This document shows positions 15,523-24,414 of a stretch of DNA of 64,000 nt, piece after piece. The notes under the pieces are model-generated. The model made no database searches, was not told where the DNA came from, and saw only the letters and a list, made by a program, of their open reading frames with translations. Location: the NCBI RefSeq assembly GCF_013149785.1, contig NZ_JABEZU010000002.1, positions 124,001 through 188,000 on the forward strand, written 5' to 3'. The position numbers and the translations under genes were made by a program. Position 1 is the first letter of the stretch; each line of letters begins with the position of its first letter. This stretch comes from Isoptericola halotolerans (GTDB lineage Bacteria > Actinomycetota > Actinomycetes > Actinomycetales > Cellulomonadaceae).

Positions 15523-16854
15523 ATGCGGTCGATGATCCCCGACTACCTGGACGGTGCGCTGTCCGACGTCGTGGCGGACGACTCCGGCGCGACGGCCGCC
15601 TACATCCCCGAGCTCGCGGCGGCGGACCCCGACCGCCTCGGCGCGGCCTTCGCCACGATCGACGGCCAGGTCTACGGTGCGGGCGACGTCGAGGTGGAGT
15701 TCACCATCCAGTCGATCTCCAAGCCGTTCGCGTACGCGTTGGCGCTGTCCGACCGTGGGTTCGGGCCCGTGCTGGCCAAGGTCGGGGTCGAACCGTCCGG
15801 CGAGGCGTTCAACGAGATCTCCCTGGAGGACGAGACCGGACGTCCGCTCAACCCGATGATCAACGCCGGCGCCATGACGACGCACTCGCTCACCGGCCCG
15901 GACGGCGCCGACCCCGCCCGTCGGGTGGAGCGCGTGATCGACGGCCTGTCAGCCTTCGCGGGCCGCCGGCTGCGGGTCGACGAGGCGACGTGCGCCTCGG
16001 AGATGGAGCACGCGCACCGGAACCTGGCGATCGCGCACATGCTGCGCAGCCACGAGATCCTCACGGAGGACCCTCGGGGCGTGGTGGACGGCTACCTCCG
16101 CCAGTGCTCGGTGCTCGTCACGGCACGGGACCTGGCCATGATGGCCGCCACGCTGGCCAACCGAGGCGTCAACCCGCTCTCCGGTCGGCGGGTGGTCGGC
16201 GAGCGGGTGGTCCGGCAGGTGCTGAGCGTCATGGCCACCTGCGGGATGTACGACGCCGCGGGCGACTGGGCCACGCAGGTCGGCATCCCCGCCAAGAGCG
16301 GCGTCGCCGGCGGGCTCATCGGTGCGCTGCCGGGCCAGCTCGGGATCGCGACGTTCTCGCCCCGGCTGGACGGGCACGGCAACAGCGTCCGGGGCGTGTC
16401 GCTGTTCGAGCGGTTCACCTCGGACATGGGGCTGCACCTGATGGAGGTGCCGCCCGCCGCTCGTGCGGTCGTGCGGTCGAACCGTGCCCGCGGCAGCGCG
16501 GGCGACGCGGTCCGGGTCCTGCGGCTGCAGGGCGGTATCCGCTTCGCCGGGGCGGAACGGTTCGTCCGCGAGGTCATCGACAGCCCGCCGGCCGAGCCGC
16601 GCGTCGTCGTCGACGTCTCCGAGGTCTACTCGATCGACGACGTGTCGCGCCGGATGCTCCTCGAGCTCGTGCGCCGGCTCACCCTGGACGGCCACGACGT
16701 GTACCTCGTCGACCCGGAGGCGGTCGTCCCCGACCCGGATCCGGGGGAGGGCGGCCGGGTCACGGTCGTCGACGACATCGACGAGGTCCCGGTGGTCCGG
16801 GGCGAGGCCGGCGCACGCGACGTCGCGCTCGCCGGTCGGGCGGACGACGCATGA
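15523..16854 (+). CDS. glsA: glutaminase fused to a STAS domain
   Basis: The 443-residue product hydrolyses glutamine to glutamate and ammonia. The glutaminase part (about 1-310) has the serine beta-lactamase-like motif S64-I-S-K67, NPMINAGAM, CSVLVTARDLA and KSGVAGGLIGALPGQLGIATFSPRLD. A C-terminal STAS domain (about 325-420, with VVVDVSEVYSIDDVSRRMLLELVRRL across the loop where anti-sigma antagonists are phosphorylated) follows. Glutaminase-STAS fusions occur in actinobacteria; the STAS part may sense nucleotides or bind a partner. It overlaps the next gene by 4 bp. Confidence 0.9.
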   Translation: MRSMIPDYLDGALSDVVADDSGATAAYIPELAAADPDRLGAAFATIDGQVYGAGDVEVEFTIQSISKPFAYALALSDRGFGPVLAKVGVEPSGEAFNEISLEDETGRPLNPMINAGAMTTHSLTGPDGADPARRVERVIDGLSAFAGRRLRVDEATCASEMEHAHRNLAIAHMLRSHEILTEDPRGVVDGYLRQCSVLVTARDLAMMAATLANRGVNPLSGRRVVGERVVRQVLSVMATCGMYDAAGDWATQVGIPAKSGVAGGLIGALPGQLGIATFSPRLDGHGNSVRGVSLFERFTSDMGLHLMEVPPAARAVVRSNRARGSAGDAVRVLRLQGGIRFAGAERFVREVIDSPPAEPRVVVDVSEVYSIDDVSRRMLLELVRRLTLDGHDVYLVDPEAVVPDPDPGEGGRVTVVDDIDEVPVVRGEAGARDVALAGRADDA

Positions 16855-18230
16855 GCGCCGAGGCGAAGCCCCGGGCGCGTTCCTCGGACCGCGTCAGCGC
16901 GACGGCGCAGGACGGCCGTGACGCACGCCGGCGGGCGCCGCGTCGGCGGGCGGCCGACTGGGACCCGCGCGTGCGGGTCGCGCGGCCCCTCGACCGTCTG
17001 CGCGCCCAGGAGGCGGTCCGCGACCCGCAGCTCCTGCCGCTGCGGTACGCGCGGATGGCGTCGTCCCCGTGGGCCTACCTGCGCGGCGCCGCCGCCGTGA
17101 TGGCCGCCGACCTCGCGGCCGTGCCCCACTCAGGGCTCGACGTCCAGATGTGCGGTGACGCGCACGTGCTGAACTTCGGCTTCTGGGCGTCGCCGGAGCG
17201 GCAGCTGCTGTTCGACGCGCGCGACTTCGACGAGACCCTCCCGGGTCCGTTCGAGTGGGACCTCAAGCGCCTGGTGACCAGCGTCCACGTTCTCGCGGCC
17301 TCCGAAGGGCTCGTCGCGGGGTGCGGCGAGAGCTCGGCCGCTGCTGCGGTCGAGGGATACCGCACGGCGATGCGGCGGTACGCCACCATGGGGGAGCTGG
17401 ACGTCTGGTACGACCGTATCCCGCCCGACGTGCCGCTCAAGCGGCTGTCCTCGCAGCACGCCGAGGCCGCCGTGCGCCTCATCGAGAAGCAGTCCAGGAA
17501 GCGCACCCATCACGGCGCGGCCAAGCAGCTCGCGACCGAGGAGGGCGGGCGGCGGCGCATCGTCCGGGACCCGCTGAAGCGGGTGGACGACGGACTGAGC
17601 CAGGAGCAGCAGGTCGCCGCCTACGAGCAGCTCTACGACACGTACCTCGCCTCCATCCCGCCCCACCTGCGCCGCCTCGTCAGCCGCTTCACCCGGGTCG
17701 ACTCCGTCCGCCAGGTCGTCGGCGTGGGCAGCGTCGGGATGCGCGTCTGGCTGCACCTGCTGGAGGGAGACAGCGGGCAGCAGCCGTTGTTCTCCCAGGT
17801 GAAGCAGGCCACGGCGTCGGTGTACGAGGAGTTCCTCGGTCCGAGCGAGTTCTCGAACCACGGCGAACGCGTGGTCGTCGGCCAACGTCTCATGCAGACC
17901 GCCAGCGACATCTTCCTCGGCCACCTGCGCGTCGACGGCTTCGACTACTACGTGCGGCAGTTCCGCGACATGAAGATCATCCCGCGCGGGGACCAGATCG
18001 CGGGATACCTGCCCCAGTTCGCCTACGCCTGCGGGCACGCCCTGGCCAAGTCCCACGCCCGCAGCGGCGACCCGGCCGCCATCGCCGGCTACATGGGCCG
18101 GGGCGCCGCGTTCGCCGACGGGATCCTCGGGTTCGGACGAGCCTATGCCGAGCAGACGCACGCCGACCACGCCGAGCTGATGGCCGCCGTCGGGAGCGGA
18201 GAGGTGCACGCCGCCGAGCAGGCCTGGTGA
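16851..18230 (+). CDS. DUF2252 protein
   Basis: The 459-residue product belongs to the DUF2252 family, seen by LLPLRYARMASSPWAYLRGAA (about 63-83), CGDAHVLNFGFW, DFDETLPGPFEWDLKRLVTSVH and DYYVRQFRDMKI. The HxN and D-x-D positions resemble a protein-kinase-like or aminoglycoside phosphotransferase-like fold, but the function is unknown. The N-terminal 50 residues are Arg-rich and disordered. It starts in ATGA overlap with glsA, so the two are made together; no functional link is known. Confidence 0.85.
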   Translation: MSAEAKPRARSSDRVSATAQDGRDARRRAPRRRAADWDPRVRVARPLDRLRAQEAVRDPQLLPLRYARMASSPWAYLRGAAAVMAADLAAVPHSGLDVQMCGDAHVLNFGFWASPERQLLFDARDFDETLPGPFEWDLKRLVTSVHVLAASEGLVAGCGESSAAAAVEGYRTAMRRYATMGELDVWYDRIPPDVPLKRLSSQHAEAAVRLIEKQSRKRTHHGAAKQLATEEGGRRRIVRDPLKRVDDGLSQEQQVAAYEQLYDTYLASIPPHLRRLVSRFTRVDSVRQVVGVGSVGMRVWLHLLEGDSGQQPLFSQVKQATASVYEEFLGPSEFSNHGERVVVGQRLMQTASDIFLGHLRVDGFDYYVRQFRDMKIIPRGDQIAGYLPQFAYACGHALAKSHARSGDPAAIAGYMGRGAAFADGILGFGRAYAEQTHADHAELMAAVGSGEVHAAEQAW

Positions 18231-19181
<951 letters not shown>

Positions 19182-19187
19182 GACCAC

Positions 19188-19236
19188 CCGGTGGAGGGTG
19201 GCCGGGCCACCGGCTGCCCTCCACCACCGGTCCCGC
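19188..19236 (+). terminator. hairpin-rich gap between hydrolase and merR
   Basis: CCGGTGGAGGG pairs imperfectly with CCCTCCACCACCGG around a nested GGTGGCC/GGCCACC-like stem. It could partly end the hydrolase transcript, with read-through into merR. There is no clear U-run. Confidence 0.4.
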
Positions 19237-19283
19237 CTGTCGCGGGGACCGGCCCGTTGCTCGGCCGAGCGAGAGGAGCCGAC

Positions 19284-20039
19284 ATGCCATGGAGCACCCG
19301 AGAGCTCGCCGAGCGCGCGGGCACGACGGTGAACACCATCCGCCACTACCACCGCACCGGGCTCCTCGAGGAGCCCGAGCGCCGGTACAACGGCTACAAG
19401 CAGTACGACGTGCAGCACCTGGTGACCCTGCTCCGCATCCGGCGACTCGCCAGTCTCGGTGTGCCGCTCGCCCAGATCGGTGACGTCAGCGCCCGGGCCG
19501 ACAGCACCCCGGAGGTGCTGCGCGCTCTCGACACGGAGCTCCAGCAGGGCATCGCTCGGCTGGAGAAGGCGCGGGCGGACCTCGCAGTCATCCTGCGCGA
19601 CGACGCGCCCGCCGACATCCCGGCCGGCTTCGAGTCGGTGGCGGCCCGGCTCTCGGAGGCGGACCGGTCCATCGTCCACATCTACACCCAGCTCTACGAC
19701 GAGTCGGCGCTGTCCGACATCCAGAAGCTCGTCGAGGCGGACACCGACGGCGTCGGTGCCGAGCTCGACGAGCTGCCCGCCGACGCCGACGAGGACACCC
19801 GGCGCCGGCTGGTGGACAGGCTGGCCGCGACCATCGTGCGCAACAACCGCGACTTCCCGTGGCTGACCGATCCGGCGGCGCACCTGGCCAAGGACCCGTC
19901 GTTCACCGCGCAGACGATGGCCGACGCCCTGAACGACCTGTACAACCCGGCGCAGCTCGATGTCATCGAGCGCGCCCACACCCTGGCGGGCCAGCTCGAG
20001 CAGAACCCGCCCGAGCACGAGGTGAAGGACACCACATGA
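19284..20039 (+). CDS. MerR-family transcriptional regulator (paralog 1)
   Basis: The 251-residue product has an N-terminal MerR winged helix: STRELAERAGTTVNTIRHYHRTGLLEEPER (about 3-32), wing YNGYKQYDVQHLVTLLRIRRL, then a coiled-coil (LDTELQQGIARLEKARADLAVIL) and a C-terminal helical part of about 140 residues with no effector-binding signature recognised (no Cys cluster, no GyrI-like or TipAS pattern). A close paralog is encoded at 27345. It has no MerR-type promoter of its own and may be read from promoter 2. It is coupled to the GPP34 gene by ATGA. It is the first candidate for the regulator of the five promoters. Confidence 0.87.
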   Translation: MPWSTRELAERAGTTVNTIRHYHRTGLLEEPERRYNGYKQYDVQHLVTLLRIRRLASLGVPLAQIGDVSARADSTPEVLRALDTELQQGIARLEKARADLAVILRDDAPADIPAGFESVAARLSEADRSIVHIYTQLYDESALSDIQKLVEADTDGVGAELDELPADADEDTRRRLVDRLAATIVRNNRDFPWLTDPAAHLAKDPSFTAQTMADALNDLYNPAQLDVIERAHTLAGQLEQNPPEHEVKDTT

Positions 20040-20779
20040 CGACTGAGCACCCGGACGACGCGCGGCCCGCGTCGGAGACCGCACCCGAGCCCGCCTCGCG
20101 GTCCACGGGCGGCGAGCCGACCCTGGCGGAGGACCTCCTGCTGCTGCTGTTCCAGCCCGGCTCGGGCACCATCGCCGGCGAGGGGACCTTGTACTACGTC
20201 CTGGCCGGCGCGGTCCTCGCCGACCTGGGCCTCGGCGAGCACGTGCAGACCTCGACGGGCCGGACGGGGTCGCTTCTCGTCGGAGCCGTCGGCGACCGGC
20301 CGCCCGCGGACCCGCTCCTGCGGACGAGCTGGGAGTACGTCGAGGGCAAGCCCCGCGGGGTGCAGACCGTCCTGGCAGCCACCGGCCCGTCGCTGCGCCA
20401 GCCGCTGCTGGACAGGCTGGTCGAACGGGGCGACCTGCGCCGGCGCACCCGCAAGACGCTCGGCCTGTTCACGTCGTCGGTCCTCGAGGAGGGCGACAGC
20501 GGCCGCAGGGCGCAGGTGCTCGGCGAGGTGCGCGCGGTGCTCGTCGACCGGGTCGAGCCGTCCCCGCGCACCGCCGCCCTCGCCGCCCTGCTCTACGGCA
20601 GCGGCACCATGCCCCAGCTCGACCGCGAGATCCCGTGGACCTCACCGGTGATCGCTCGCGCCGAGGAGCTCACGGAGGGCAGCTGGGGAGCGGAGGCCGC
20701 CGCCAAGGCGGTCACCCGCACGGTCACCGCGGTCATCGTCAACAGCGTCGTTGCCGCCGCGGCCGCCCTGCCGCGCTGA
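20036..20779 (+). CDS. GOLPH3/VPS74 (GPP34) family protein
   Basis: The 247-residue product has the GPP34 pattern: TLAEDLLLLLFQPGSGTI (about 30-47), YVLAGAVLADLGL, LLDRLVERGDLRRRTRKTLGLF with the basic beta-hairpin region, and ALAALLYGSGTMPQLD. The eukaryotic relatives bind phosphatidylinositol-4-phosphate on Golgi membranes; bacterial members are common in actinobacteria and unexplained. The first 28 residues are a disordered Pro/Glu tail. It is translationally coupled to merR, which suggests a shared response, perhaps membrane-related. A 28-bp palindrome ends the unit. Confidence 0.85.
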   Translation: MTTEHPDDARPASETAPEPASRSTGGEPTLAEDLLLLLFQPGSGTIAGEGTLYYVLAGAVLADLGLGEHVQTSTGRTGSLLVGAVGDRPPADPLLRTSWEYVEGKPRGVQTVLAATGPSLRQPLLDRLVERGDLRRRTRKTLGLFTSSVLEEGDSGRRAQVLGEVRAVLVDRVEPSPRTAALAALLYGSGTMPQLDREIPWTSPVIARAEELTEGSWGAEAAAKAVTRTVTAVIVNSVVAAAAALPR

Positions 20780-20786
20780 CAGTGCC

Positions 20787-20846
20787 GCCGAGCATGCCCT
20801 GACGGCCCGTCCGGTCCTCCGGACGGGCCGTCAGGGCATGCTCGGC
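20787..20846. terminator. perfect 28-bp palindrome, bidirectional terminator
   Basis: Two 28-nt arms (ends GCCGAGCATGCCCTGACGG and CCGTCAGGGCATGCTCGGC) pair without a mismatch around a TCCT loop. It lies 7 bp after the GPP34 stop and 17 bp from the stop of the convergent PEP mutase-like gene, so it probably ends both transcripts. The stem is far longer than a terminator needs. Confidence 0.85.
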
Positions 20847-20863
20847 CATCAGGTCCGGGACGC

Positions 20864-21634
20864 TCAGTTGAGCGGGGGAGTGTCGGCAGGGACGACCCCG
20901 TCGGCGTAGAGGTCCGTGGCCAGGTCACGCAGCGCCCGCAGGGCGACCCGCTGCGTGAGCGGCCCGTAGGAGACGCGGGCGACGCCCAGCTCCTCGTACT
21001 CGGCCGCGGTCAGTGCCCCGGGCACGCCGATGACGCTGAGCCGACGCGGGCCGAGCCCGGCGACGAGGTGCTGGGTCGACTCACGGTCGAGCTTGCCGGG
21101 CACGAAGACGAGGCTCGCGCCGGCGTCGAGGAACGCCCGACCGCGTTCGACGGCGTCGTCGAGGCTCTCGGACAGCGGACGGTCGCCACCGCGCACCAGC
21201 GCGTCCGTGCGCGCGTTGAGCTGGAACGGGACGCCCTCCTGCTCGGCGACCCGCACGATGGCCTCGACGTTCGCCACCGCCTCGGTCAGCGGCACGAGGC
21301 GGTCCTCGACGTTCGCGCCGACGACACCGACGCCGATCGCGCGACGGACCGACTCGCCCGGGTCGCCGAACCCCGCGTCGAGGTCGGCGGTCACCGGCAG
21401 GTCGGTCGCCTCCACGATCCGCGCCACGGCGGACAGCGCGATGTCGAAGGGGATCTCCCCGTCCGCGAACCCGTGGCTCGCGGCGATGGAGTGCCCGGCG
21501 GTGGCGATCGCGCGCGTACCGGGCAGGTCGGCGACCGTGCGGGTACTGATCGCGTCCCAGACGTTCACGACGCGGAGGATCTCGGGGGCTTCGTGGAGCG
21601 CCTTCAGCGCTTCGGCCTTCGTCAGGGTGCTCAT
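20864..21634 (-). CDS. isocitrate lyase/PEP mutase family enzyme
   Basis: The 256-residue product is a TIM-barrel C-C or C-P bond lyase relative. It shows NVWDAISTRTVADLPGTRAIATAG (about 24-47), the metal-binding TADLDAGFGD, GVVGANVEDR and a Gly-rich C-terminal end. No KKCGH motif of true isocitrate lyase is present, so it is nearer to oxaloacetate/2-methylisocitrate-lyase-like or phosphonomutase-like proteins of unknown substrate. It is divergent from the TAP-like gene; MerR-type promoter 3 lies in the 132-bp gap and points the other way. Confidence 0.85.
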   Translation of the reverse strand: MSTLTKAEALKALHEAPEILRVVNVWDAISTRTVADLPGTRAIATAGHSIAASHGFADGEIPFDIALSAVARIVEATDLPVTADLDAGFGDPGESVRRAIGVGVVGANVEDRLVPLTEAVANVEAIVRVAEQEGVPFQLNARTDALVRGGDRPLSESLDDAVERGRAFLDAGASLVFVPGKLDRESTQHLVAGLGPRRLSVIGVPGALTAAEYEELGVARVSYGPLTQRVALRALRDLATDLYADGVVPADTPPLN

Positions 21635-21659
21635 GGCGACGACGCTACAGCGGCCGCGC

Positions 21660-21690
21660 TTGACCGTGTCCCCGGAACACGCGGTGTGCT
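21660..21690 (+). promoter_or_regulatory. MerR-type promoter 3 (19-bp spacer), upstream of TAP-like hydrolase
   Basis: TTGACC and TGTGCT are separated by 19 bp. The dyad is CCGTGT-N7-ACACGC followed by GG, one change from the perfect copies. It lies 77 bp before the downstream start. Confidence 0.7.
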
Positions 21691-21766
21691 CCTGCCGTGG
21701 GCGGCCGTGCGTGCCGGTGCGGACCGCGCCGCCACCCGCTGCCCTCGACACCTCAAGGAGAAGACG

Positions 21767-23536
21767 ATGTCCCAGCAGACCTCCTCCCCGCCGGGAACCC
21801 GGCGCTCCCGGCGCAGAGCACCGCTCGTCGCCGTCGCCGTCGGAGCTGCCGTCGTCGTCGCGACGGTGGCGACCGTGCCGTGGCCCGACGGCGGCGCCGA
21901 CGGTGCCGCCGGTGCCCCGCCGGTTCCCGACGTCGCGGCGCTGGCGGGGCCCCTCGCCGACCAGGAGCTGGTCTGGGAGGCCTGCGAGTTCAGCGAGGAC
22001 GGTCCCCCCGTCCCGGGCGCCGACGTGTCGAACGTCGAGTGCGCGACCGTCACCGTGCCGCGCGACTGGCTGGACCCCGACCCGGAGCTCACGTGGGAGG
22101 TGCGCATCTCGCACGCCCAGAACATCAGCACCTCGGACCCCGACCACCACACCACGGTCATGGCCCATCCCGGTGGACCGTACGCCTCGGGGCTGTCCTT
22201 CAGCACGGCGGTCCAGCTGTACACCCCGGAGCTGCGGCCGACGACGAACTACGTCAGCTTCGACCAGCGCGGTCTCGGGCAGTCCAGCCAGGTGGGGTGC
22301 GACTACGAGTACGACCCGGCCGGAGGCCCCGCCGCCGCGGCACAGGCGATCGGCGACGCCTGCTCGCAGGACCCCGACGTCGCGACGATGACGACCGAGC
22401 AGACCGCCTACGACATGGACTTCATCCGCCACCTCCTGGGGCTGGAGCAGGTCACCTACGTGGGCTACTCCTACGGCACCTGGTTGGGGACCTGGTACGG
22501 CAACCTGTTCGCCGCCCACATCGAGCGGATGGTCCTCGACTCCGCCACCGACTCGACCCAGAGGTCGATCCAGACGAACTACGACGCGGCCCACGAGGGT
22601 CGGGACCGCCAGTTCCGGCTGCACCTGATGAACTGGATCGCGCGCAACGACGCGACCGTCGGGCTGGGCTCGGACCCGGAAGCGATCTGGGAACGGTACT
22701 TCGCGGCCACGGGCGGGCCCGAGAAGGCGCTCGCGGCGCAGCACGCCTGGAACGCCGCCCGTGGTTCGGTGGCCTTCTCGAGCCCTGCGTTCTACCCGAT
22801 CGCCGGAAGCCTCGTGGCCAGCATCATCACCGAGGCCGAGGCGTCGACAGAGTCGGTCGACCCGCTCGAGCTGGCTGGTCGCATCGTCGACGGCACCGAC
22901 CTGCCGGAGGAGCTGCGCGCGGGTGCGGACGCGGGGCTCGCGCTGCTGAGGGACACCCCGGAGACCGAGCCCGGCGAGCTCGTCCAGGGCACGCACGACT
23001 ACGTCATCGAGTTCACCGCCTGCACGGACGGGCAGTGGGACCAGGGCCTCGAGCACTGGGACGGGTTCCACGAGCGCACCGCGCCGAGCGCACCCCTCAC
23101 GGAGCAGCTCGGCCTGCTCGTCACGCCGACGTGCGCGTTCTGGCCCACGGACTCGGAGATGCCGACCGCGGACGAGCACTTCCCGGAGACCCTCGTGCTG
23201 CAGAGCGAGCTCGACTCGATGACGCCCTACGAGCAGGGTTGGGCCGCGGGTACCGGTCTGCCGAACACCAGCCTGATCGTCGTCGACAACGAGAGCATCC
23301 ATGGTGTCTTCCCCTACGGCACCGAGGAGGTGGACCAGCCCGTGATCGACTTCCTGCTCGGTGGCGACCGGCCGGACCGGACGGTCGTCGCGGCCGGCAA
23401 GCCGTTGCCGCTGGAGGACGTGACGTACGAGTCGTGGTCGCCGATCGACGCGGACGGCGAGCACGACGACGTCCCGCTGTTCACGGACCCGACCATCCCC
23501 GCCGAGACGGGCATCCTGTCGGAGCCGAGCCCCTGA
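21767..23536 (+). CDS. secreted alpha/beta hydrolase, tripeptidyl aminopeptidase-like
   Basis: The 589-residue product has an N-terminal signal or anchor segment (RRRAPLVAVAVGAAVVVATVATV) and an alpha/beta hydrolase core: HPGGPYASG oxyanion region, FDQRGLGQSS, nucleophile elbow GYSYGTWLG (about 238), and a C-terminal TAP-like part with CAFWP, the acid Asp in SELDSMTPYEQG and the His in ESIHGVF. This is the Streptomyces SlpD/Tap-like family that releases N-terminal peptides. AAGGAG lies 7 nt before the ATG. It is controlled by the proposed MerR-type promoter 3. Confidence 0.88.
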   Translation: MSQQTSSPPGTRRSRRRAPLVAVAVGAAVVVATVATVPWPDGGADGAAGAPPVPDVAALAGPLADQELVWEACEFSEDGPPVPGADVSNVECATVTVPRDWLDPDPELTWEVRISHAQNISTSDPDHHTTVMAHPGGPYASGLSFSTAVQLYTPELRPTTNYVSFDQRGLGQSSQVGCDYEYDPAGGPAAAAQAIGDACSQDPDVATMTTEQTAYDMDFIRHLLGLEQVTYVGYSYGTWLGTWYGNLFAAHIERMVLDSATDSTQRSIQTNYDAAHEGRDRQFRLHLMNWIARNDATVGLGSDPEAIWERYFAATGGPEKALAAQHAWNAARGSVAFSSPAFYPIAGSLVASIITEAEASTESVDPLELAGRIVDGTDLPEELRAGADAGLALLRDTPETEPGELVQGTHDYVIEFTACTDGQWDQGLEHWDGFHERTAPSAPLTEQLGLLVTPTCAFWPTDSEMPTADEHFPETLVLQSELDSMTPYEQGWAAGTGLPNTSLIVVDNESIHGVFPYGTEEVDQPVIDFLLGGDRPDRTVVAAGKPLPLEDVTYESWSPIDADGEHDDVPLFTDPTIPAETGILSEPSP

Positions 23537-23569
23537 CGAGCGGATGCACGGGGCCGGCCCGCACGAGAG

Positions 23570-24298
23570 TCAGTCGGCGGGCCGGCCCCCGACGACGGCG
23601 GCCACGGCGTCCAGGATGACGTCCGCGACGGGATCCGGCCGCGAGACCTCCAGCGCGTGCGACCCGTCCCAGATCACCCGGCGCACGACGGCCCCGGCCC
23701 GGTCGGCCATGAGCTGCAGCGCCGCTGTGGGGATGTTCCGGTCCGCGTCGCCGTAGACGAACCAGCTCGGACGGGTCCGCCATGCGGGGACGGCGCTCAC
23801 GAGGACGTCCGTCAGTGCGCTCTCGGCCACCGGGCGTTGCGCGGCGCTCATCGCGGCGGCGAGCGGCGCCGGCACGTCGGCCGCGAGCTGCGCGGCGAAC
23901 GCCTCGCGCCGCACGACGAGCTCCCTCCCGCTCGCGCGGACCGGGTAGCCCGCGACGGTGTCACGGAGCGTGCTCCCCGGGAACCGGCGGGAGAGCTCGT
24001 CGGCGCTCTCGCCATGATCCGGAGCGAAGGCCGACACGTAGACCAGCGCGGTGACGGCGTCGCGCGTGCCCGCCTCGGTGATCACCATCCCGCCGTAGCA
24101 GTGCCCGACGAGGACGATCTCTCCCGGGACCGCGTCCAGGACGTCCGACAGGTAGCGCGCGTCGTCGGCGAGGCCGCGCAGCGGGTTCGCCACGGCGACC
24201 ACCGGCACGTCGTCCTCGTCCAGCCGGGCGATGACCTCGTTCCAGCTCGACGAGTCGGCGAACGCTCCGTGGACCAGCACGACGGTCGGTGTGGGCAC
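23570..24298 (-). CDS. alpha/beta hydrolase with a Cys nucleophile elbow
   Basis: The 242-residue product is a small alpha/beta hydrolase: LVHGAFADSSSW (oxyanion region), the elbow VGHCYGG with Cys67 in place of the usual Ser, a lid with SRRFPGST, the acid Asp in YGDADRNIP and the His in DGSHALEVSRPD. A Cys at this place occurs in dienelactone hydrolases; in this HGAFADSSSW family the residue is normally Ser. GTG 24298 has GGAGGAG 6 nt upstream. MerR-type promoter 4 precedes it on the same strand. The gene is convergent with the TAP-like gene. Confidence 0.85.
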   Translation of the reverse strand: MPTPTVVLVHGAFADSSSWNEVIARLDEDDVPVVAVANPLRGLADDARYLSDVLDAVPGEIVLVGHCYGGMVITEAGTRDAVTALVYVSAFAPDHGESADELSRRFPGSTLRDTVAGYPVRASGRELVVRREAFAAQLAADVPAPLAAAMSAAQRPVAESALTDVLVSAVPAWRTRPSWFVYGDADRNIPTAALQLMADRAGAVVRRVIWDGSHALEVSRPDPVADVILDAVAAVVGGRPAD

Positions 24299-24350
24299 GA
24301 TGCTCCTCCGGTCCGGGGCGCACCGGGGGTGTGGCGCACCTCACACATCC

Positions 24351-24381
24351 AGCCAACGGTGTGTGCCGACCACAGAGTCAA
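24351..24381 (-). promoter_or_regulatory. MerR-type promoter 4 (19-bp spacer), upstream of Cys-type hydrolase
   Basis: On the minus strand TTGACT and TTGGCT are separated by 19 bp. The dyad is weaker (CTCTGT-N7-ACACAC) but keeps the TGT-N7-ACAC core and position. It lies 53 bp before the GTG start. Confidence 0.6.
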
Positions 24382-24414
24382 GGCCCGCATGCCGGTCGAG
24401 GTCCGGGCAGCGCC

